Positions 5,146-9,932 of a stretch of 9,932 nucleotides of DNA are shown piece by piece. Under the pieces are notes generated by a model. That model saw only the letters and a list, made by a program, of their open reading frames with translations. It searched no databases and was not told the origin of the DNA. The translations under genes were made by a program, and so were the position numbers. The stretch's first letter is position 1. Each line of letters starts with the position of its first letter. Origin of the DNA: JANMQK01 sp031370485 (lineage in GTDB: Bacteria > Acidobacteriota > Polarisedimenticolia > Gp22-AA2). The stretch is from positions 1 through 9,932 of the forward strand of contig JANMQK010000378.1 in the NCBI GenBank assembly GCA_031370485.1. The letters run 5' to 3'.

Positions 5146-5907
5146 GTGATCGAATTCGTGACCCGGGACGGAGTCGCCGTCCTCACGCTGGCGCACGGCA
5201 AGGCGAACGCGCTCGATCTGGAGCTCTGCCTTGGCCTCGCGGAGAGGCTGGACGGTTTCGGGGCGTCCTCGTCCCGGGCCCTGGTCATCACGGGCCGGGG
5301 GTCGATCTTCTCGGCGGGGGTCGATCTGCCGCGCCTTCTCAACGAGGGACCCGGGTACGTGGAGAAGTTCCTCCCGGCGATGAGCGACCTGTTCGAGAAG
5401 CTCTTTCTCCTGCCGAAGCCGGTCATCTGCGCGGTGAACGGGCACGCGATCGCGGGCGGGTGCATCCTTGCGTGCGCGGCCGATCACCGGACCATGGCGC
5501 GCGGCGCGGGGCGTGTGGGTGTGCCGGAGCTGCGTGTGGGGGTGCCATTCCCCTGCGCCGCGCTGGAGATCATGCGGCATGCGCTCGCGCCGGGCTTCTT
5601 CCAGGAGGTCATGTACCGGGGGGCGGTGCTCGAGCCGGAGGCGGCTCTCGCCTGGCGGCTGATCGACGCGATCGCCCCTCAGGATGAGCTTTTGGAGCGC
5701 GCCGTGGCGGTGGCCCGCGATCTCGCGTCGATGCCACCGGAGGCTTTCGCGATCACGAAGCGGCAGATGCGCGAGCCGGCGAGTGATCGAATGAAGGCCG
5801 GGCGTCTCAAGCACGACCCCGGCATTCTCGACGTCTGGAAATCGCCCGGGACGGTCGAGGCCGTCAGGGACTACGTGTCCCGCACGTTCAAGCGCGCGAA
5901 AACCTAG
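5146..5907 (+). CDS. Crotonase-superfamily protein, likely delta3,delta2-enoyl-CoA isomerase-like
   Basis: 253 residues, the normal length for enoyl-CoA hydratase/isomerase proteins that bind acyl-CoA in beta-oxidation-type chemistry. Both oxyanion-hole blocks are seen: ITGRGSIFSAGVDL (48-61) and NGHAIAGGCILACAADHR (98-115). The glutamate in VPELRVG (E128) corresponds to Glu164 of rat hydratase. The position of Glu144 is isoleucine (I107), which argues against a standard hydratase. It is the arrangement of enoyl-CoA isomerases, which keep a single glutamate and likewise have AGGCL-V-A-L-T-C-D-x-R. The start is GTG 5146, preceded by GACGAGGA. It is co-oriented with the VOC gene; a 41-nt gap precedes the aldolase gene. 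Confidence 0.85.
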   Translation: MIEFVTRDGVAVLTLAHGKANALDLELCLGLAERLDGFGASSSRALVITGRGSIFSAGVDLPRLLNEGPGYVEKFLPAMSDLFEKLFLLPKPVICAVNGHAIAGGCILACAADHRTMARGAGRVGVPELRVGVPFPCAALEIMRHALAPGFFQEVMYRGAVLEPEAALAWRLIDAIAPQDELLERAVAVARDLASMPPEAFAITKRQMREPASDRMKAGRLKHDPGILDVWKSPGTVEAVRDYVSRTFKRAKT

Positions 5908-5948
5908 GGACCGCGGCGGCGCCCGGCCCGGATCGGGGGGAGAACGAC

Positions 5949-6647
5949 ATGGATAGCCATACGGCATCTTCCGAGGCCGCCGGGCGGATCGAGCGCACGC
6001 TCGCCGAGGTCCTCGAGGAGGGTGTCGTTCTCTGCGTGCGGCTGGGGGCCGGTTTTCCGCTCGTCGAGGCCTGCCGGGCGGCGGTGCGGGGCGGGTTAAA
6101 GGCGCTCGAGCTGACCCTCACGACACCCGGGATCCTGGAGGCGATGAAGACACTTGCCGCCTCGCCCGGGGCGCTGGCCGGTGGCGGCACCGTCCTCACG
6201 CCGCAGGAGGTGCGCGATGTCGCCGCGGCGGGGGGGCGGTTCGTCCTCTCCCCGGTGTTCAATCCCGAGGTGGTGGACGAGGCCCGGCGGCTCGGGCTGC
6301 TCGCCGTGCCGGGAGCGTCGACCCCGACCGAGATCCTCGCGGCCTGGCGACACGGCGCCCGCCTGGTGAAGGTTTTTCCGTCGGGTCCTCTCGGGGGCCC
6401 CGCCTATCTCAGGTTGATCCGGGGGCCCTTCCCCGACATCCAGCTTCTCCCGACCAGCGGCCCCACCTCGGAGACGCTCGGCGAGTACTTCAAGTCGGGG
6501 GCCGCGGCGGTCGGGATCGGGCCCGAGGTTTTCCCGGTCGGGTTCACTCTCGAATCGGTCGAAGCCGCGGCGCGCCGCGTCCGTGCTGCCGTGCAGGCCT
6601 GGCGCGCGACTGCCGGGGGGAAGGGCGGAGGCCAGCCGGCCCGCTAG
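5949..6647 (+). CDS. KDPG/KHG aldolase-family protein
   Basis: 232 residues forming a class I aldolase (beta/alpha)8 barrel of the 2-keto-3-deoxy-6-phosphogluconate / 4-hydroxy-2-oxoglutarate aldolase family, which splits 2-keto-3-deoxy acids to pyruvate and an aldehyde. The Schiff-base lysine is K141 in LVKVFPSG (E. coli Eda K133), the acid/base glutamate is E54 in ALELTLTTPG (Eda E45), and GGGTVLTP (78-85), PGASTPTEI (121-129) and LLPTSG (166-171) are conserved. The position of Eda R49 is threonine (T58) and the PTGG loop reads PTSG, so the phosphorylated substrate may differ. It resembles the cyanobacterial/plant-type branch more than enterobacterial Eda. No 6-phosphogluconate dehydratase gene is nearby, so an Entner-Doudoroff role is not supported by context. 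GGGGAGAA precedes the ATG at 5949. Confidence 0.85.
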   Translation: MDSHTASSEAAGRIERTLAEVLEEGVVLCVRLGAGFPLVEACRAAVRGGLKALELTLTTPGILEAMKTLAASPGALAGGGTVLTPQEVRDVAAAGGRFVLSPVFNPEVVDEARRLGLLAVPGASTPTEILAAWRHGARLVKVFPSGPLGGPAYLRLIRGPFPDIQLLPTSGPTSETLGEYFKSGAAAVGIGPEVFPVGFTLESVEAAARRVRAAVQAWRATAGGKGGGQPAR

Positions 6648-6650
6648 TCC

Positions 6651-7262
6651 ATGGCGATCGAGTTCTGGTTCGACTTCGCAAGCACCTACTCGTACCTGGC
6701 CGCATCCAGGATCGAGAACCTGGCCGGGGCGCGCGGCGTGCCGCTCGAATGGCGGGCGTTCCTGCTCGGCCCGATCTTCCAGGACCAGGGCTGGAGTGAT
6801 TCTCCATTCAACCTGTTGCCGGCCCGGGGGCGCTACATGTGGCGCGACCTCGAGCGGCTATGCGCCCGATACGGCCTCCCATGGCGCAAACCCACGGCCT
6901 TCCCTCGCAACAGTGTCCTGGCCGCCCGCGTGGCGTGCGCCTTCGCGGCCGAACCGTGGCTGCCCGAATTCGTGGGGGCCGTGTTCCGCGCGAATTTCGC
7001 GGAGGACCGTGACATTTCCGATCCATACGTAATCGGCGCGTGCCTCGACCGGCTCGGGCTGGACGGGAAGGACCGGATGGCCATGGCGGAGTCGCCGCGG
7101 CATCGGGGCCTGCTGCGTCAGGAGACCCAGCGGGCGAAGGAGCGGGGCATCTTCGGCGCGCCGACGATGATCGTGGATGGAGAGCTCTTCTGGGGCTACG
7201 ACCGGATCGAGCAGGCGCTCGACTGGCACGCGGAGCATCGCGGCGGCACGCAGGGGGCGTAA
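6651..7262 (+). CDS. 2-hydroxychromene-2-carboxylate isomerase-like DsbA-fold protein (kappa-class GST type)
   Basis: 203 residues with a thioredoxin/DsbA fold and no signal peptide, hence cytosolic. FWFDFASTYSYLA (5-17) carries S11, which matches the glutathione-activating Ser11 of the Pseudomonas putida enzyme NahD; there is no CxxC. GIFGAPTMIVDGELFWGYDR (166-185) contains the family's cis-proline (P171) and C-terminal signature. NahD isomerises hydroxychromene carboxylate in naphthalene breakdown, but no other naphthalene genes are present, so glutathione-dependent isomerase or transferase is the safer description. The ATG is 3 nt after the aldolase stop and lacks its own good ribosome site, implying coupled translation. 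It is the last gene before a hairpin and a new promoter. Confidence 0.87.
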   Translation: MAIEFWFDFASTYSYLAASRIENLAGARGVPLEWRAFLLGPIFQDQGWSDSPFNLLPARGRYMWRDLERLCARYGLPWRKPTAFPRNSVLAARVACAFAAEPWLPEFVGAVFRANFAEDRDISDPYVIGACLDRLGLDGKDRMAMAESPRHRGLLRQETQRAKERGIFGAPTMIVDGELFWGYDRIEQALDWHAEHRGGTQGA

Positions 7263-7264
7263 CC

Positions 7265-7288
7265 CGCCCCGCGGGAAGCCCCGGGGCG
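7265..7288 (+). terminator. GC-rich hairpin after the isomerase gene, terminator-like
   Basis: Just after the TAA stop, CGCCCCG pairs with CGGGGCG, and inside it GGG-AAG-CCC, giving a stem of about 10 base pairs with one bulged C (7272) and a 3-nt loop. There is no U tract after it, so it is not a textbook intrinsic terminator, but its position between two transcription units supports an RNA-end or attenuation role. Confidence 0.5.
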
Positions 7289-7291
7289 CTG

Positions 7292-7300
7292 TGCTAAACT
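7292..7300 (+). promoter_or_regulatory. Putative extended -10 promoter TGCTAAACT
   Basis: TG-n-TAAACT fits the extended -10 form (TGnTATAAT) and stands out in a GC-rich gap. No -35 box is evident. The expected transcript start is near 7307, giving a leader of about 80 nt before the M16 peptidase ATG at 7387. It directly follows the hairpin, as expected for a new operon. Confidence 0.5.
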
Positions 7301-7386
7301 CACCGGTCGCGGCCGCGCCCGCTGCCCGCCACGGGTGGCCGGCGCGGCCGACACGCGCAACAGGACGCGAAGCAGGAGAGGTCCCG

Positions 7387-8784
7387 ATGCCGGATCCGCT
7401 GAAATTCGCCGCGGGCCTGATCATCATGATCCTTGGAGCGCGCGCCGCGTGGGGTGGTTCGCCCAAGGGCGGGACAAAGGTTTTCCCGTTTCCCATCCAG
7501 GAGAAAGTCCTCGAGAACGGCCTCAGGATCGTGGCCGTGCCGTTCGACAGCCCGGGAGTCGTCGCCTACTGGACGGTGGTGCGCGCCGGGTCGCGCAACG
7601 AAGTTGAGCCCGGAAAGTCCGGGTTCGCGCATTTCTTCGAGCACATGATGTTCCGCGGCACGGAGCGCTACCCGACGGAGCGCTACAACGCGATCCTCAA
7701 GGAGCTGGGAGCCGACCACAACGCCTTCACCTCGGACGATCTGACCGCCTACCACATCCTCGCCCCCTCCCCGGCGCTCGAAACCCTGATGACCCTCGAG
7801 TCGGACCGCTTCATGAACTTGAAGTACTCGGAGGAGGCCTTCAAGAAGGAGGCGGGCGCCATCCTCGGCGAGTACAACAAGAGCGCTTCGAGCCCCTTCC
7901 AGACGCTGCACGAGAAGCTGCGTGACCTGGCCTTCACGAAGCACACCTACAAGCACACGACCATCGGCTTCCTGAAGGACATCGAGGAGATGCCGAACCA
8001 GTACGAATACAGCCGGGTCTTCTTCGACCGCTTCTACCGCCCGGAGAACTGCATCCTGATGGTGGTGGGGGACGTTGACCCCCGGAAGCTCTTCGACCTG
8101 TCGGCCCGGTACTACGGTTCGTGGAAGAAGGGGGACTACCGCCCCGCGATCCCCGCCGAGCCCCGGCAGGAAGAGCCCCGGCGGGCGGAGGTCTCCTGGC
8201 CGAACCCGACCGAGCCCTACCTGTTTCTCGGCTATCACGTCCCGGCCTTCTCGACGAAGGAACCGGACATGCCGGCGCTCGACCTGGTGTCGCAGCTGCT
8301 CTTCAGCGAGGCCGCGCCCCTGTACCAGAGGCTGGTGGTCGAGGAGCAGGAGGTCGACATCCTGAGCGGCGGCGCGCCCGACCACCGGGACCCGTACCTG
8401 TTCACGGTCCTCGCCCGGGTCAAGAAGGCGAATCGTGTCCCCTACGTCGAGGAGACCATCGCCGCCGCGTTCAAGGAGCTGCGGGACAAGCCGGTGGACG
8501 CGACCCGGCTGGAGAGGGTCAAGTCCCACGTCAAGTATGCCTACGCGATGTCGCTCGACACGGCCGGCGGCGTGGCCCAGAGCCTGGCCCACTACCTGGC
8601 GCTCACAGGCAGCACCGACACCGTGAACCAGCTCTACGCCCTTTATGACCGGGTGACGCCGGCGGAGATCCAGGCCGCGGCCCGCAGGCACCTCGTCCCG
8701 TCGGGAACGACGGTCGTCCTGCTTCGTCACAGAGACGGGGATGCGGGCAAGCCCGCGGACGCCACGGGCGGAGCCGCGCATTGA
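7387..8784 (+). CDS. Exported zinc metallopeptidase, family M16B (active subunit)
   Basis: 465 residues. A signal peptide (about 1-23, LKFAAGLIIMILGARAAWGG) sends it to the envelope. The inverted zinc motif H82-F-F-E85-H86 is intact, and EAGAILGE supplies E155 and the third ligand E162, spaced 7 apart as in pitrilysin. Two M16 domains are present: an N-terminal catalytic one (about 35-250) and a C-terminal one from about 260 with the YLFLGYHVPA strand. M16B enzymes are clam-shaped peptidases that degrade or process unfolded peptides and usually need a second, inactive chain. The next gene encodes exactly such a chain, in a TTGA overlap. The ATG at 7387 has AGGAGAGG 5 nt upstream; upstream in-frame extension would only read through the promoter region. 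Confidence 0.95.
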   Translation: MPDPLKFAAGLIIMILGARAAWGGSPKGGTKVFPFPIQEKVLENGLRIVAVPFDSPGVVAYWTVVRAGSRNEVEPGKSGFAHFFEHMMFRGTERYPTERYNAILKELGADHNAFTSDDLTAYHILAPSPALETLMTLESDRFMNLKYSEEAFKKEAGAILGEYNKSASSPFQTLHEKLRDLAFTKHTYKHTTIGFLKDIEEMPNQYEYSRVFFDRFYRPENCILMVVGDVDPRKLFDLSARYYGSWKKGDYRPAIPAEPRQEEPRRAEVSWPNPTEPYLFLGYHVPAFSTKEPDMPALDLVSQLLFSEAAPLYQRLVVEEQEVDILSGGAPDHRDPYLFTVLARVKKANRVPYVEETIAAAFKELRDKPVDATRLERVKSHVKYAYAMSLDTAGGVAQSLAHYLALTGSTDTVNQLYALYDRVTPAEIQAAARRHLVPSGTTVVLLRHRDGDAGKPADATGGAAH

Positions 8785-9932
8785 ACCGCGCGGTCGCCCG
8801 GCGGGCCCTCGTCGGCGCGCTCGCGATCCTGACCGCCGGGGCCCCGCACGCAAAGGAGATGACGATGAAGAAAGGGACGACCCGGGGCGAGGCGGCCCCG
8901 AAAACGAGCCTCCTGCCAAGCCCCTCGTCGCCGCTCGTGACCTTCCGTGTCCAGTTCCACGCGGGGGCCGTCGACGACCCGGCCGGGAAGGAAGGCCTCA
9001 ACACGCTGACGGCCATGACCATCGGCGAAGGGGGCACGGCGAAGCTGACCTATCGCGAGGTCGTCGACCGGCTCTACCCGATGGCCGCCTCGATCCAGGC
9101 GCAGCCCGACCGGGAGGTCACGACCTTCATCGGCGAGACCCATCGCGATCACCTGGAGGCGTTCTACCGCCTGTTCGCCGACGTCCTGCGCACGCCCCGC
9201 TTCGATCCGGCGGATTTCAGCCGCAGCCGCGACCTGATTCTCGCGGCCCTGCAGACGAACCTGCGGGGCAACGATGACGAGAACCTCGGCAAGGAGGCGC
9301 TCAATGGGTTCATCTACCAGGGCCACCCCTGCGGCCGGCCCGACCTGGGGACGGTGCAGGGGCTCAAGGCGATCACCCTCGAGGACGTCCGGAAGCACTA
9401 CGCCGCGCTCTGCCGCCAGGGGAACGTGACGCTGGGAGTCGCGGGGGGATACCGCGAAGAGCTCATCGAGGCGATGCGGGCCGATTTCTCGAGCCTCCCC
9501 GAGGGGACGCCGCCGCGGGCGGAGCTTCCCCCGCCGCGGCCGATCAAGGGGATGGAAATCCTGTTCGTCGAGAAGCCGGCGCAGGCGACCGCCATCTCGA
9601 TGGGTTATCCCATCGACGTCACCCGGGCCGACAAGGATTTCTACCCCCTCATGGTCGCGAACTCTTACCTGGGAGAGCACCGCACCTTCAACGGGCGGCT
9701 GATGAACGCGATGCGCGGGGAGCGCGGGCTCAACTACGGCGACTACTCCTACATCGAGACGTTTCTCCAGGATGGCGGGACGACACTGCCGCTGCCGAGC
9801 ATCCCGCGGCGGCAGCAAGACTTCACCATCTGGATCCGTCCGGTGCCGCGCGCGAACGCCCTGTTCGCGCTGCGCCAGGCGACGCGGGAGCTCCGGACGC
9901 TCGTGGACAAGGGGCTGTCGGCGGAGGATTTC
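8781..9932 (+). CDS. Exported M16 family protein lacking zinc ligands (partner subunit), 3' end cut by window
   Basis: 384 codons are open to the window end. From about residue 44 the sequence follows the M16 fold: SPLVTFRVQFHAGAVDDPAG (50-69), KEGLNTLTAMTIGEGGT (70-86), GHPCGRPDLGTVQGL (181-195), and the glycine-rich RGERGLNYGDYSYIE (312-326). Where active members have HxxEH this protein has T75-x-x-A78-M79, so it cannot bind zinc. It is expected to pair with the preceding active peptidase, as in other M16B heterodimers such as mitochondrial MPP or the Sphingomonas SPH2681/SPH2682 pair. The TTG start at 8781 overlaps the upstream stop and gives a good signal peptide (RAVARR, then ALVGALAILTAG, PHA). 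An ATG at 8865 has a better ribosome site (AAAGGAG, 6 nt) but would lose export. About 60-100 C-terminal residues are probably missing. Confidence 0.9.
   Translation, partial: MNRAVARRALVGALAILTAGAPHAKEMTMKKGTTRGEAAPKTSLLPSPSSPLVTFRVQFHAGAVDDPAGKEGLNTLTAMTIGEGGTAKLTYREVVDRLYPMAASIQAQPDREVTTFIGETHRDHLEAFYRLFADVLRTPRFDPADFSRSRDLILAALQTNLRGNDDENLGKEALNGFIYQGHPCGRPDLGTVQGLKAITLEDVRKHYAALCRQGNVTLGVAGGYREELIEAMRADFSSLPEGTPPRAELPPPRPIKGMEILFVEKPAQATAISMGYPIDVTRADKDFYPLMVANSYLGEHRTFNGRLMNAMRGERGLNYGDYSYIETFLQDGGTTLPLPSIPRRQQDFTIWIRPVPRANALFALRQATRELRTLVDKGLSAEDF
8852..8858 (+). promoter_or_regulatory. Strong internal Shine-Dalgarno AAAGGAG before ATG 8865
   Basis: AAAGGAG lies 6 nt before an in-frame ATG at 8865, inside the signal-peptide region of the inactive M16 gene. 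It is the best-placed ribosome site for this gene, yet initiation here would give a form without signal peptide. It therefore competes with the TTG at 8781 as the start. Confidence 0.45.

Noticed and set aside
5908..5948. GC palindromes (CCGCGG and nearby GGC/GCC runs) between the crotonase and aldolase genes as a terminator
   Set aside because: No stable stem of useful length and no T tract; the segment mainly provides the aldolase ribosome site.
5949..6647. Entner-Doudoroff pathway gene (eda proper)
   Set aside because: No partner genes are nearby and the phosphate-side residues differ from E. coli Eda, so I kept only the family-level call.
7300..8919. Long minus-strand ORF (539 codons) opposite the first M16 peptidase
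   Set aside because: It mirrors the codons of a certain gene, has low-complexity Arg/Val/Leu/Asp-rich composition with no domain pattern, and arises from the GC-rich codon bias on the plus strand.
8727..9818. Minus-strand ORF of 363 codons opposite the second M16 gene
   Set aside because: The plus-strand M16 homology is clear over the whole stretch; the antisense product shows no recognisable fold or start signal.

Overview
The window is GC-rich bacterial DNA and every gene I can support lies on the + strand, packed with 4-nt stop/start overlaps (ATGA, TTGA) or very short gaps. There are no RNA genes, CRISPR arrays, insertion sequences, phage genes or attachment sites. Base composition, the abundance of small secreted hypothetical proteins and the M16 peptidase pair would suit a soil or sediment bacterium, perhaps Acidobacteriota or a similar GC-rich phylum. 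That placement is only an impression, because no phylogenetic marker gene is present.

Region 1 (1-1840). The last 43 residues of a kelch-type beta-propeller protein are followed by a probable leaderless or weakly initiated conserved hypothetical protein (142-606). Then come an AlkA-type 3-methyladenine DNA glycosylase (609-1346) with an anomalous N-terminus and a small lipoprotein (1343-1840). The first residues of the glycosylase ORF look like the start of a GFA-family (glutathione-dependent formaldehyde-activating enzyme type) protein.

Region 2 (1841-7262). A promoter-like TATACT at 1872 opens a long run of small genes. In order these are two exported proteins that I do not recognise functionally, an ABM-like ferredoxin-fold protein, a GNAT acetyltransferase that appears to have lost about 30 internal residues, and an intact GFA-family protein. 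A six-helix membrane protein, a VOC/glyoxalase-fold protein, a crotonase that looks like a delta3,delta2-enoyl-CoA isomerase, a KDPG-aldolase-family protein and a DsbA-fold 2-hydroxychromene-2-carboxylate isomerase-like protein follow. These are mostly general small-molecule or CoA/glutathione-type enzymes. Their order suggests co-transcription but does not spell out one known pathway.

Region 3 (7263-9932). A strong GC hairpin just after the last stop, then an extended -10 element, mark a new transcription unit. It encodes an exported zinc metallopeptidase of family M16B with an intact HxxEH site, and a second M16 protein without the zinc ligands that runs off the window. The two probably form an active/inactive heterodimer in the envelope.

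I found no convincing new defence or mobile system. The most notable points are apparent gene damage or remodelling: the GFA-like leader fused to the glycosylase, a possible one-base deletion there, and the in-frame gap in the acetyltransferase. Also of note are the crotonase active-site substitution and the M16 pair with two competing starts for the second gene.
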